From contig NZ_CP104558.1 in NCBI RefSeq assembly GCF_025398035.1, positions 2,108,001 through 2,172,000 on the forward strand: a DNA stretch of 64,000 nucleotides. Direction: 5' to 3'. The DNA comes from Rossellomorea vietnamensis (GTDB lineage Bacteria; Bacillota; Bacilli; Bacillales; Bacillaceae_B). This document shows, piece after piece, positions 8,795 to 16,978 of this stretch. How positions within the stretch are numbered: the stretch's first letter is position 1; each line of letters opens with the position of its first letter. Made by a program: the position numbers and the translations under genes. Below the pieces are notes generated by a model. It was not told the origin of the DNA. It saw only the letters and a list, made by a program, of their open reading frames with translations, and did no database searches.

Positions 8795-8907
8795 CTACAA
8801 GTACCCTTTTTCATAGGAAAACACCAGAATCGCAGAAACCAGTAAAGTCATGACTGAGCCCACAGGTGTCAAAAACCCAATAGTGAATAGAGTAATAGCC
8901 CCATCAT
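8795..8907 (-). pseudogene. Frameshifted small membrane-protein gene
   Basis: The frame ending at the TAG at 8795-8797 encodes a plausible membrane peptide (GAITLFTIGFLTPVGSV and then LLVSAILVFSYEKGYL) but has no usable start codon. An ATGATG at 8902-8907, with TAGGGGG upstream, begins in the neighbouring frame. One missing G in the GGGG run after ATGATG would exactly explain this: restoring it gives Met-Met-Gly-Ala-Ile and so on. It could be a real mutation, a slippery G-tract or a sequence error. The TAG overlaps the ribosome binding site of the 8596-8778 gene. Confidence 0.45.
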
Positions 8908-8911
8908 CCCC

Positions 8912-9505
8912 CTACCGTGATCCCGAATACCATTCCCCAAACTTCTTCATACCCGAATCCTCTTTCAGCCGATTGTATTCGAAGAAATCCCCTTCACCAA
9001 ACTCAGCCATCGTTTTATGAAAATGGTCTGGAATAAAGATATACCATAGGTCCGACCAGCTATTCACATTCTCGGATCCTCGTATTTTTTCTGCGATGAC
9101 GCCAGGAGACTTACTCTCAAAGAATCTCATTTCCTCCCCGTCGTAGTAAGCCAGACAGGACCTGAATTCACATGCTCTATTCTTCTCCCCAAGCATCAGT
9201 TTTAAAATCCCCTCGATGCCGATCGTGTCCAGCATGTGATTCACATATGCCCTCGGGAAACCATTCAATGTCGGGATGAAAAAGCCGGAATCCAGGGCAA
9301 TGCATGGCTTCTTCACGATGGAGTATGCCTGCAATACTTTTTGTTTTGCGATTTCCTTGATATCATCACTTCTCGGTTCATTTAATTCTGCTTCAATCGG
9401 CAACACCTTTATGTTCGCCAACTCCTTTTGGGCAGAAGCAATTTTCCCTTTGTTGGTGGTGACAAAGATGATTTCTTTCATGGTTTTCTCTATCGTTTTT
9501 ATCAC
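8912..9505 (-). CDS. RdgB/HAM1-like non-canonical purine NTP pyrophosphatase
   Basis: A 197-residue cytosolic house-cleaning enzyme expected to hydrolyse inosine or xanthosine triphosphates to the monophosphate and pyrophosphate. It shows the family signatures IFVTTNKGKIASAQ near the N-terminus and ALDSGFFIPTLNGFPRAYV in the middle, with the general-base Asp in LDSG. The GTG start at 9503-9505 is preferred because GGGAGGAAG precedes it by about six bases and it overlaps the upstream stop (GTGA). An internal ATG at 9481 is the alternative. The C-terminal half diverges from the housekeeping family member, so this is probably an accessory paralogue. Confidence 0.7.
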   Translation of the reverse strand: MIKTIEKTMKEIIFVTTNKGKIASAQKELANIKVLPIEAELNEPRSDDIKEIAKQKVLQAYSIVKKPCIALDSGFFIPTLNGFPRAYVNHMLDTIGIEGILKLMLGEKNRACEFRSCLAYYDGEEMRFFESKSPGVIAEKIRGSENVNSWSDLWYIFIPDHFHKTMAEFGEGDFFEYNRLKEDSGMKKFGEWYSGSR

Positions 9506-9813
9506 TTTTCTTCCTCCCGATCCTGAATGCTTTCATCTAGCTGTAAGTCACTTGCTTTTTTCAATTCAAGCTGATGATATCCGAAGAAAGTAGCCAACAC
9601 GCCCATCACAAATAAGATGCTTCCTCCCACCAAATAAGTATTCATATATCCTTTTAAAATAACGTTATAGTTTAGACCGTCGCTTCCATTATTGATTAAC
9701 CATGACTCGGCACTGGCATTTCCAAAATAAACATTAAAGAAAAGCATGATAAATCCCGCTATCGTTGACAAAATACCCAGGGTGATGACAGTAGTCAAGG
9801 TATCCTTTGACAT
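9502..9813 (-). CDS. Small two-TM membrane protein
   Basis: A 103-residue protein with two hydrophobic segments (about 8-30 and 58-79), an extracytoplasmic loop between them (NASAESWLINNGSDG) and an acidic C-terminal tail (DESIQDREEEK). It overlaps the pyrophosphatase gene by 3 bp and follows the DUF2207 gene by 31 bp, so it is the middle of an operon. The family is not recognised. Confidence 0.55.
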   Translation of the reverse strand: MSKDTLTTVITLGILSTIAGFIMLFFNVYFGNASAESWLINNGSDGLNYNVILKGYMNTYLVGGSILFVMGVLATFFGYHQLELKKASDLQLDESIQDREEEK

Positions 9814-9844
9814 GGGCGTTTCCCCTTTCGTAAACCGCTATTGG

Positions 9845-11782
9845 TCAATCTGCACCGGCACCTCCACCTCCACCGCCGTCAAATCCTCCGCCTCCTCCGG
9901 AAAATCCACCGTCAGAGGAACCGGAAGACGTGCTAGGAGGGGGACCGCTCCACTTCCATGAATTCGTCAGAAACTCATGAGGATCCTGTCCCGATAGGAT
10001 AAGGGCTGTAAGGGGGGCTGCTGAAAACAATGTACTGTCTTCCATGCCTTCACTCGATATCCTTTTCAGTTTCCTCTTTCGTTCAAACAGGAGGGTCCGG
10101 ACCATCCACTTATCCATCTCCTCCCCGTTTCCTTTCGGGTACCCTTCTCTCTTCACCTGTTTTCGGAATCGACGGATGCCCGCTTTTACATCAAGTGCCG
10201 CTCCCGACAACGTATGGCGAGGGACGAAGAATAAGAGAAATAACGTTATTAAAAGGCACAAAAACAGGAGAAAGAAGGAGGTTTCATCCTTGAGTTGAGC
10301 AATCGCAAAAAATGAAATCACACCAAAAACAAGTGCCGGCCACTTCTTTTCATTCTTCCACCATAGTAATACAAGGGACCCACAACCAATGATTCCATAA
10401 AACCACATGGCAAACATCGATTTCATGTCAAAGTGATAGGCACATAAAGTTCCAAGCACAACAGAAAGTGGTGCAAGCTTCGTAACGAAGTGGAACCACC
10501 GGTCATGCAGAAGTCCCGCTTCCTTGGCTTCTTTCAACACTTCGGCAAACCATTCTCTTTCCTGTTCCTTTAGCGTCTTGACTTTTGTATGATACTTTTT
10601 CACATGGCGGCTGAGATCTTTCTCACTCTTTGTCGCCCCGGCAAGATCGGTCATGGCAAAGGATGCGGAACCGTTCTTCCCTCTTCTTTTAAAAATCCAG
10701 GACACCAGCTTTTCTTCCATCGCCGATAATTGACTTTCAGAGGTTAGGGTAAAGAACAAGGTCTCATCCGGTGACCTGGCATCGCTGAGAAAACGGGTCG
10801 TCGCCTTTTGTTTACGGACCGTCGCCTTCCCTCTTTCCACCAGGGAGTACAGCCCTGCCATCAATGCTCCGTGGGTGAACTTCCCCCGCCTGTGGACCAT
10901 ATATAAAAGAAGGGGATCCGACTCCAGTACATCCCTCGTTCTCCCACTTCCTTTTATTCGGCCAATCATGAATCCAAGCATCATGATGAATAAAACGGCA
11001 CCTAGGGTGAGTGCGAGCCCACCCAGCACTTTATTGTATGTTTTCATTTGAGCTTCCCTGTGAGCGACAAGGGCCACACGGTCTTCTTCTTCCTGAATGG
11101 CCGCTTCCAATGATTTTGGAGCAGCGGTCTTTTCCTGCTCACTCATGACTGAAGACGGGAAGAGCAGCCTAGTTTCCGTTAAGGTGTACATATCGGAAAC
11201 AGGCGTTGTAAAGCGCACCACCTCTGGCCCCTCATCTTCCACCTTCCCCTTTGGACCATGAAAGAAAGCATGATACTCCGCCGGGTCGAGTTTTTCAGGA
11301 AAAACGAAATCAATCGTCACATTATGTAAATCAATATCATGATTAGTATCTGTTCCGAAAAAAGGAACCGTCACATCGCTGTATGAATCATACGATTTCA
11401 CGGCAGCCTTCAACTCATACGCAAATAAAATGGTCTTCGTGGCGTCCTCCACGGGGAATGGTGAACGATACGTACCATCCTCCCGTTTCACATCAAGCTG
11501 ACGAATATCCCTATTTTCAATGAAGCCAAGCTCCGCCTCATCATTGATCAGTTCAGAGGCTTTAAACCACTGCACTCCCTCATGGTGATCCTCATGTATG
11601 GCCCTTCTGATACTGTTGTACTTTCCATCAAACGTGTACGTGAATAATTCATTCACCAGCAGATTTCCATTCGGCTGGATCCACGCACGGATCTGAACTT
11701 CATCGATACTATAGGACTTTGCATAAGCCGTCTGTCCAAAGGAGAAGAGCAGGATAAATAGGATGGCTAATTTCTTGAACAT
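9845..11782 (-). CDS. DUF2207 family membrane protein with Gly-rich tail
   Basis: A 645-residue protein with a signal peptide (1-22) and an N-terminal extracytoplasmic DUF2207 domain (about 23-240; opening YSIDEVQIRAWIQPNGNLLV). A membrane segment follows at about 252-273, then a cytoplasmic region, then paired membrane segments at about 425-445 and 470-505. The C-terminus ends in a glycine-rich run (GGGGGFDGGGGGGAGAD). This architecture is typical of the widely conserved but uncharacterised YciQ-like family. It heads the minus-strand operon that continues with small membrane genes. The function is unknown. Confidence 0.85.
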   Translation of the reverse strand: MFKKLAILFILLFSFGQTAYAKSYSIDEVQIRAWIQPNGNLLVNELFTYTFDGKYNSIRRAIHEDHHEGVQWFKASELINDEAELGFIENRDIRQLDVKREDGTYRSPFPVEDATKTILFAYELKAAVKSYDSYSDVTVPFFGTDTNHDIDLHNVTIDFVFPEKLDPAEYHAFFHGPKGKVEDEGPEVVRFTTPVSDMYTLTETRLLFPSSVMSEQEKTAAPKSLEAAIQEEEDRVALVAHREAQMKTYNKVLGGLALTLGAVLFIMMLGFMIGRIKGSGRTRDVLESDPLLLYMVHRRGKFTHGALMAGLYSLVERGKATVRKQKATTRFLSDARSPDETLFFTLTSESQLSAMEEKLVSWIFKRRGKNGSASFAMTDLAGATKSEKDLSRHVKKYHTKVKTLKEQEREWFAEVLKEAKEAGLLHDRWFHFVTKLAPLSVVLGTLCAYHFDMKSMFAMWFYGIIGCGSLVLLWWKNEKKWPALVFGVISFFAIAQLKDETSFFLLFLCLLITLFLLFFVPRHTLSGAALDVKAGIRRFRKQVKREGYPKGNGEEMDKWMVRTLLFERKRKLKRISSEGMEDSTLFSAAPLTALILSGQDPHEFLTNSWKWSGPPPSTSSGSSDGGFSGGGGGFDGGGGGGAGAD

Positions 11783-11815
11783 ATGCTTTACTCCTCCTTA
11801 TTAAAAAATCAGGAC

Positions 11816-12340
11816 TTATGATAAAAAGAACGACCTCACTTCATTCCAATTCTCTACGCGTACATATCCCGACTCATACCGGTTATGAGGAGCTGAAAAC
11901 AATATCCCTTCCCCCTTAAAGTCTTTAAAATGCCTTGGGCTGTCGTCTATTAAATAGTCTGCATGAATAATGCTTTTGTTACCGCAGAAGACAAATTGTA
12001 AGTCTGATAGAAACGGGAAATGTTCTTTTAGCCATTCGTATTTTGCCGTAAAAGAAGTGGGATGCTCCATTGCAGCAGTCGTGATGTAAATTTCATAGGA
12101 TTCACTCAGCTCTTTGATCACTTCCTGACTCCCTTCCATCACTTCCAAATCCCTGAAGAAATCGGGATCATCTATATACGAAAGGATGTCATCGGCATCA
12201 TGGGGACGTATTTTCCATAGTCTGGTCCCCTGTAAGTCTTCTGGAGTCAAACTCTCATTATATTTATCATTAAATATATTCAGGTGCTTTTTATGTAAGT
12301 CAGCGATTACTTCATCCATATCAATGGCTATCCTTTTCAT
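11816..12340 (-). CDS. 5'-nucleotidase (NT5C / deoxyribonucleotidase type)
   Basis: A 174-residue HAD-superfamily phosphatase expected to dephosphorylate (deoxy)nucleoside monophosphates. The catalytic pair Asp7 and Asp9 is in IAIDMDEVIADL. Motif II is ITTAAMEHP, and the metal-binding acidic motif is DYLIDDSPRHF. The length and order of motifs match the small bacterial 5'(3')-deoxyribonucleotidase group. Its ATG overlaps the stop of the upstream GNAT gene (ATGA), so the two are coupled. Confidence 0.85.
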   Translation of the reverse strand: MKRIAIDMDEVIADLHKKHLNIFNDKYNESLTPEDLQGTRLWKIRPHDADDILSYIDDPDFFRDLEVMEGSQEVIKELSESYEIYITTAAMEHPTSFTAKYEWLKEHFPFLSDLQFVFCGNKSIIHADYLIDDSPRHFKDFKGEGILFSAPHNRYESGYVRVENWNEVRSFFLS

Positions 12341-12915
12341 ACGTCCCCTTCCCTCTGGAGAAGATATTCTTCACGCAGAAGTCCATACACCGCACAGTCC
12401 TTATATTGATCCTTTGCATTCCTGATCATATGCCGGATGACGCCTTCCTGCTTCATCCCGGCTTTTTCCATGATCCTGCCTGAAGCGGGATTATCCGTAT
12501 TATGGGCGGCGGATAATTTGTGTACATTCATGTGAATAAAGGCAAATTCCACCACGGCTTTCAACGCCTCGGTCCCATACCCCTTATTCCACCAATCATA
12601 TCCAATGGAATAACTGACCTCACAGTTTCCTGTAGAGGAATCAAAATCATATAAATCAATCTCTCCGATCAGGCCACTACCATCCTTGAGTTCGATTCCC
12701 CAGTGACAAAACTCTTTTGAAACGTACCCATCCACAGTCTTCTCCATCCGCTTATGTGTTTCAGCAATGGTCTTGTGCGCAGGACTGACACGATGATCGG
12801 AAATCCGTTCATCAGATAGCCAGTGATCAAAGGCTCTTTGCGTATCGTCCATGCACAACTTTCTAAGATTCAGTCGATTTGTTCTTAAAACAGGGGTACC
12901 CTTAAAGTAAATCAT
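12337..12915 (-). CDS. RimJ/RimL-type GNAT acetyltransferase
   Basis: A 192-residue acetyl-CoA-dependent N-acetyltransferase. It has the RTNRLNLRKL N-terminal strand typical of the RimJ/RimL group, the acetyl-CoA binding region IGYDWWNKGYGTEALKAV (about 105-123) and the C-terminal NPASGRIMEKAGM motif. The substrate could be a protein N-terminus or a small amine. It is coupled to the nucleotidase gene by an ATGA overlap and follows a small membrane-protein gene. Confidence 0.85.
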   Translation of the reverse strand: MIYFKGTPVLRTNRLNLRKLCMDDTQRAFDHWLSDERISDHRVSPAHKTIAETHKRMEKTVDGYVSKEFCHWGIELKDGSGLIGEIDLYDFDSSTGNCEVSYSIGYDWWNKGYGTEALKAVVEFAFIHMNVHKLSAAHNTDNPASGRIMEKAGMKQEGVIRHMIRNAKDQYKDCAVYGLLREEYLLQREGDV

Positions 12916-12929
12916 GCCGTCACTCCGAT

Positions 12930-13244
12930 CTAAAAATAAGTCACCATCATCACAACAAAACTAACAACCGTAAACAAAAGGACACCATAAAACACCGATC
13001 CTACATTGGATTTCAGCTCATTATCCTTCTGAATCTTCCACCCTGCCTGACTTGCTCCGAGTGTAGCGTTTTTGGATAACGCACCGCCACTGCTATTAAA
13101 AAAGAAAAGTCCCACTGTTAATCCAAGACCGATGAAAAAGCTCCATTCCCCGAAAGAAAATGATAACAGAAGACTCCCGATCCAAATCGCAACGGCAAGG
13201 ATCACGGCCGTCACTAAAGATGTTCTTGTGAAGAATTTTTTCAT
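12930..13244 (-). CDS. Small membrane protein
   Basis: A 104-residue hydrophobic protein with membrane segments at about 8-30, 33-50 and 82-102. The central polar stretch SSGGALSKNATLGASQAGWK is reminiscent of small DUF-type membrane proteins of Bacillus. It is separated from the GNAT gene by 14 bp. No enzymatic motif is visible. Confidence 0.6.
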   Translation of the reverse strand: MKKFFTRTSLVTAVILAVAIWIGSLLLSFSFGEWSFFIGLGLTVGLFFFNSSGGALSKNATLGASQAGWKIQKDNELKSNVGSVFYGVLLFTVVSFVVMMVTYF

Positions 13245-13333
13245 TTTGATTCCCCCTCGTATTATTTATACTTACGTTCGGGGATTGTAAAAAGTTTCAA
13301 ATTCCAGTCAAAACGAGGTCACAGACGAGTGGA

Positions 13334-14266
13334 TTAGATAACTTCCCAATACTCTTCACGATTCAAATTCTCCACACACCACCGATAATGACCATCCTCA
13401 CACGTCGGAGAATAAAGATTCGCTGTCATCAAACTATAGATTAGTACATAGAAATATAAATCTTTCCTTACCCCTTCTCCCAAAGTGGAAACAATGATGT
13501 CCAAGTACCTCTCGGGTAGACTAGCATTCAGTTGATTATACATATCCAGGCACACCCATCCGATCGCCACATCAAACAGATAATCCCCATACATGGTCAG
13601 CATTCCAAAATCAATCAGCCCTGTTACCTCATTTTTCTCATTGATTAAGATATTCCCAGGGTAGAAGTCTCCATGGATGATGGAATAGTCCCCTTGATAC
13701 CCCGATGCAAGTCTTTCCATAGTAAGAGCAAGCTTTCCCTCATAATCCCGGACATCCCTCTCAAAATAAGGTTTCAACTCTGGCTGTTTAAGCTTTATCG
13801 TTTCACTTAATAGGTCATACCAATTATCCATCCTGCCTGATGACATACGGTGGTCAAGAAATAGTTGGAATCCTTCCATTGTTGATTTTCCTTGAAGGGA
13901 TTGCAGTTCCAGATTTGCCTGAAGATACTTTTTCATCATGTTTGTCTGCTCGTCATGGGTCATCCCCGCAAGCTTGCTTTGCAAATCGCTTCCCTGCATC
14001 CTCTTTTCAATCGTCACTAACATTCCATTCTCTACTAAGATCTCGTGAATATAGGGGAGCTCATAGCTCAATTGATCCGCCTTTAGTCCGGCATAGAATT
14101 TCCTTAATCTCTCTTGTCTCGGTGCATCAGACAAATCATTATATACTTTCAATACTCTCTCATCATCTAAGGCATATACTTCCGCTTCCATACCGGCACC
14201 AAGAAAATCGGCACCGGAAATACTGAACCTGTCAAAGAGGTTGGATTTCATGGCGTCTTTATTCAT
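13334..14266 (-). CDS. APH-like phosphotransferase
   Basis: About 310 residues of the protein-kinase-like/aminoglycoside phosphotransferase fold. Motifs are the glycine-containing N-lobe FLGAGMEAEVYAL, the VLKVY lysine, the catalytic-loop SIIHGDFYPGNILIN and the metal-binding VTGLIDFGMLT. The ATG at 14266 is chosen because GAGGTGAT lies just before it; the longer frame overlaps the preceding gene. It follows the DUF2268 protease gene by 5 bp. The substrate may be a small molecule such as an aminoglycoside, choline or sugar; there is no evidence for resistance. Confidence 0.8.
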   Translation of the reverse strand: MNKDAMKSNLFDRFSISGADFLGAGMEAEVYALDDERVLKVYNDLSDAPRQERLRKFYAGLKADQLSYELPYIHEILVENGMLVTIEKRMQGSDLQSKLAGMTHDEQTNMMKKYLQANLELQSLQGKSTMEGFQLFLDHRMSSGRMDNWYDLLSETIKLKQPELKPYFERDVRDYEGKLALTMERLASGYQGDYSIIHGDFYPGNILINEKNEVTGLIDFGMLTMYGDYLFDVAIGWVCLDMYNQLNASLPERYLDIIVSTLGEGVRKDLYFYVLIYSLMTANLYSPTCEDGHYRWCVENLNREEYWEVI

Positions 14267-14271
14267 TTTTA

Positions 14272-15087
14272 TCACCTCTTTACTATGAATGATTTTGAAG
14301 GCAGCTCTGTAAGCTCCTCTATCTTCCATTCACTATTTTCATTCAAATACCACTCCACTAGGTGATAGCCTAGTGAATATCCACCCCAAAAAGGGAGTTG
14401 CATTTCTTTATCCCCAAACATGTAGGAATCTGTTCTGTTTCCTCTATCATGGATATGATGCCTAAACGTTGTGTCCCACAGTTTTTGTGCTTCTTTTTCT
14501 GAGAGCACACTTTTATAAGGACCCAGGAAAGCATCACCCAATTCAATTCTTACAAAATGCTCAGCCAATCCTTCTAAAACCAATCGGTCCAGCAGCGTCT
14601 CATTTCCTTCGGTCATATTGAGTTTACTCATTCTCCAGTGATGATGGTACTCGTGAAAAATTACCGACTTCAATGTGTCTCTCACACCTTCATCCGCTCC
14701 CACGATAAAGCACATATGGCCGTTCCATTCTGTATAGGCAGAAACCCCGCCAAGCTTTTTTTTCACAAATTCATCATGCTGATCTAAAATAAACAATTCA
14801 AATTGGATCGGTTTACCTGAAGGATATTTTGCTTGTAATCTTGTCAATTCGTTTTGTATATATGACTCGTAATCACATAGACTTATTCTATTTAATTGCT
14901 GCTTTAAAGAATCTATATCTGAATGAAGATCAAACATTCCGAAAAATAATCTGGTATCAAGCTCCTCTTTTGGAAGCTGGAACGTTTCCATGAATAGTTT
15001 TTCTCTATCTCTTGTCACATCTACCTTTATCTGGTCAAGGAAGCGTTGCATCTGGGTCAACCTTGATATTTTTTCAACTGAACTCAT
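14272..15087 (-). CDS. DUF2268 putative Zn-dependent protease
   Basis: A 271-residue protein with the gluzincin motif HEYHH at residues 145-149, followed by a second-helix Glu (LVLEGLAEHF) about 28 residues later. Both are hallmarks of the DUF2268 predicted metalloprotease family. No signal peptide is seen, so it is probably cytoplasmic. It is in an operon with the APH-like gene 5 bp downstream. A second DUF2268 protein, a lipoprotein, lies at 33527-34489. Confidence 0.75.
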   Translation of the reverse strand: MSSVEKISRLTQMQRFLDQIKVDVTRDREKLFMETFQLPKEELDTRLFFGMFDLHSDIDSLKQQLNRISLCDYESYIQNELTRLQAKYPSGKPIQFELFILDQHDEFVKKKLGGVSAYTEWNGHMCFIVGADEGVRDTLKSVIFHEYHHHWRMSKLNMTEGNETLLDRLVLEGLAEHFVRIELGDAFLGPYKSVLSEKEAQKLWDTTFRHHIHDRGNRTDSYMFGDKEMQLPFWGGYSLGYHLVEWYLNENSEWKIEELTELPSKSFIVKR

Positions 15088-15125
15088 TTTAAGTTCCCCT
15101 TACTTCAGGTAATATCCGACGTTTT

Positions 15126-15551
15126 CTAAAACTCCACAAAAAACGGATGCTGACTCTCATCCAAACAGTACTCGATCCGCTCTCTAAAATTCGAATGCGT
15201 CACCATGTTGAGCGCCTCGTCAATCGGAAAAAATGCTACCTCCAGACTTTCAGAAGAAGTAGTCGGTACTCCTCCAACAGGCTTTGCGAGAAATAAGGTA
15301 TTACAGATGGACCGTTTCACATTCTGAAATACTCCGCAAAAAGCCAGCAGTTCTATATCAATACCTGTCTCCTCTTTCGTCTCCCTGATTGCCGCATCTT
15401 TTAAGGATTCCCCTTCTTCCACCTGACCGCCGGGCATTTCCCAACCACGTCTTGGTCCCTTTATTAATAAGATTTCCCGGTTTTCATTAATAACAATCGT
15501 AGCCGCTGAAACGATATGTTTAGGCGGTGTGTATGTTTGTTGTGTCATCAT
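15126..15551 (-). CDS. Nudix hydrolase
   Basis: A 141-residue Nudix pyrophosphohydrolase. The Nudix box is complete: GGQVEEGESLKDAAIRET followed by KEETGID, with the metal-binding glutamates in REtkEE order. The substrate is unknown; it may be an oxidised nucleotide or a nucleoside-diphosphate derivative. It is a single-domain protein. It stands alone on the minus strand between a membrane-protein gene and the DUF2268 gene. Confidence 0.85.
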   Translation of the reverse strand: MMTQQTYTPPKHIVSAATIVINENREILLIKGPRRGWEMPGGQVEEGESLKDAAIRETKEETGIDIELLAFCGVFQNVKRSICNTLFLAKPVGGVPTTSSESLEVAFFPIDEALNMVTHSNFRERIEYCLDESQHPFFVEF

Positions 15552-15618
15552 GCTTCCCCCTTATATTAAAAGGAGCTTACCTTCTACGATAACCCCCCGT
15601 TACTTAAAACCACTTGTT

Positions 15619-16026
15619 TTATATAGGCTGACCCCTTCCAGCAGTCGTGAAAAATGCCCCTCTCACATAAACCGTATAGATCAAGACAATCACCGAAAAT
15701 ACAACATTCCCTATAAATGGTTGTTGAGGATGGTTCGTTGCGATAACCGAACTGATCACGCCAAACAGCACTGAGTACGAGACGAACAACCAGAATCCCC
15801 ATCTTTTCAACTTCATGTATCCATACACCATCAACAGAGAAAACAGTGCCAATACTACTCTCATCATCCGTTCAGGAAGGATCGATACACCAAAGCGTTC
15901 CGAAATGCTGATGGCGTCAGCATCTGCCTGATAAAAAATGGCGGTGAATACTAACACCACTGCTCCAAACAGATAGAAATATCCAATTAGGGATACACCA
16001 ATTGGTCTCTTCAACTCTTCCACCAC
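15619..16026 (-). CDS. Four-TM membrane protein
   Basis: A 135-residue protein with hydrophobic segments at about 10-30, 52-70, 74-95 and 103-122. The N-terminal RPIGVSLIGYFYLFGA resembles small DUF membrane proteins found in many Bacilli. There are no catalytic motifs. The gene is flanked by a Nudix gene and a nucleoside-kinase-like gene, with short gaps that may be one transcript. Confidence 0.6.
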   Translation of the reverse strand: MVEELKRPIGVSLIGYFYLFGAVVLVFTAIFYQADADAISISERFGVSILPERMMRVVLALFSLLMVYGYMKLKRWGFWLFVSYSVLFGVISSVIATNHPQQPFIGNVVFSVIVLIYTVYVRGAFFTTAGRGQPI

Positions 16027-16091
16027 CCCATCGCTTAATCGTATATTTTACTAATACCAATTATGTCAAAATAAACCATTATCCTCAATCA

Positions 16092-16736
16092 CTATTTCAT
16101 TTTTAAAGAATTTTTCTTCACCCAACACCCCTTATCCGAATTCCTAACCACCACATCAAAATGCTCACTCTTCGGATGCATGAAGACTTCATATTGAACC
16201 CTTCGCTCGTCATGGGTCTTTCGTAGATAATCCTCTTCCATCCCTCTTTCGTTTATGTCGCGGATACCCCTTCTCTTGAGCTCTGTCTCCCCATCTGTGT
16301 AGAAGTATATTTTCAGATCGTATAAATCCGGTTTGCTGAACGCGACGGACATCCCTTCTACAATCGTCAGGTTGTTTTGGGAAGAAATGAGCCGGCTCGG
16401 TTCATATGGTACGTCCAACGTGTACAAATCCATTCCCTCCCGCACCATCCTGATGTCCCGATCTAGGGCGAATAAATGATGAGCGTCCGGATGACATGCG
16501 GTCATTTTGGACTGATGCTTTTCGTTCTTATATTCATACTCTATGAAAGAATGCTTCCTTACTGCCGAACTCACGATATAAGGGTCAGTGTTGATATAAT
16601 TGACTTCGCCAAGCAGCGCCAACAGTTTCTTCGCAAATGTCGTTTTACCAGAAGCACCGTGTCCTGAGATGCCGATGACCATTTTCCCTTCCTGCTTCGT
16701 CAATCGATCGGCTATGGTATGTAAGATTTTATCCAT
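16092..16736 (-). CDS. Uridine kinase-like P-loop kinase
   Basis: A 214-residue P-loop protein with the Walker A motif GISGHGASGKTTF at about 22-34 and a DP motif (NTDPYIV) after it. The phosphoryl-acceptor region YTLDVPYEPSRL resembles the uridine kinase family. A lid-type arginine-rich segment follows (RRGIRDINERG). Bacillus genomes carry such uridine-kinase-like proteins beside the true udk, so the substrate is not certain. It lies 23 bp downstream of a small membrane-protein gene. Confidence 0.75.
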   Translation of the reverse strand: MDKILHTIADRLTKQEGKMVIGISGHGASGKTTFAKKLLALLGEVNYINTDPYIVSSAVRKHSFIEYEYKNEKHQSKMTACHPDAHHLFALDRDIRMVREGMDLYTLDVPYEPSRLISSQNNLTIVEGMSVAFSKPDLYDLKIYFYTDGETELKRRGIRDINERGMEEDYLRKTHDERRVQYEVFMHPKSEHFDVVVRNSDKGCWVKKNSLKMK

Positions 16737-16759
16737 GGATTTACTCCTTCTCCCAACTA

Positions 16760-16978
16760 TTATTCTTCTCCGCTGACATCGATTTCTGTACCATCTTCTT
16801 CTACACCGTCTGGATGCCTCATTTCATACATCTGCCCACGCATGCTGAATTGTTTGATCATCATGGCCAGAAAGATCCCGGCCAACGAAAGATAGAAGAG
16901 GAAATCGAGGTGAAAAAACAAAGCCACACTTAATAACAGAATAGAGGGAAGCGCTATGAGCAGTTGAAGCTGCTTCAC
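16760..16978 (-). CDS. Small membrane protein (72 aa)
   Basis: A 72-residue protein whose GTG start overlaps the stop of the M3 peptidase gene (GTGA), so it is translationally coupled to the peptidase. Two hydrophobic segments (about 6-22 and 25-42) are followed by an acidic tail (DGVEEDGTEIDVSGEE). The family is not recognised. Confidence 0.55.
   Translation of the reverse strand: MKQLQLLIALPSILLLSVALFFHLDFLFYLSLAGIFLAMMIKQFSMRGQMYEMRHPDGVEEDGTEIDVSGEE

Noticed and set aside
9845-9930. Glycine-rich C-terminus read as a frameshifted tail of the DUF2207 protein
   Set aside because: Glycine-rich tails are a normal end of this family, so no frameshift is needed.
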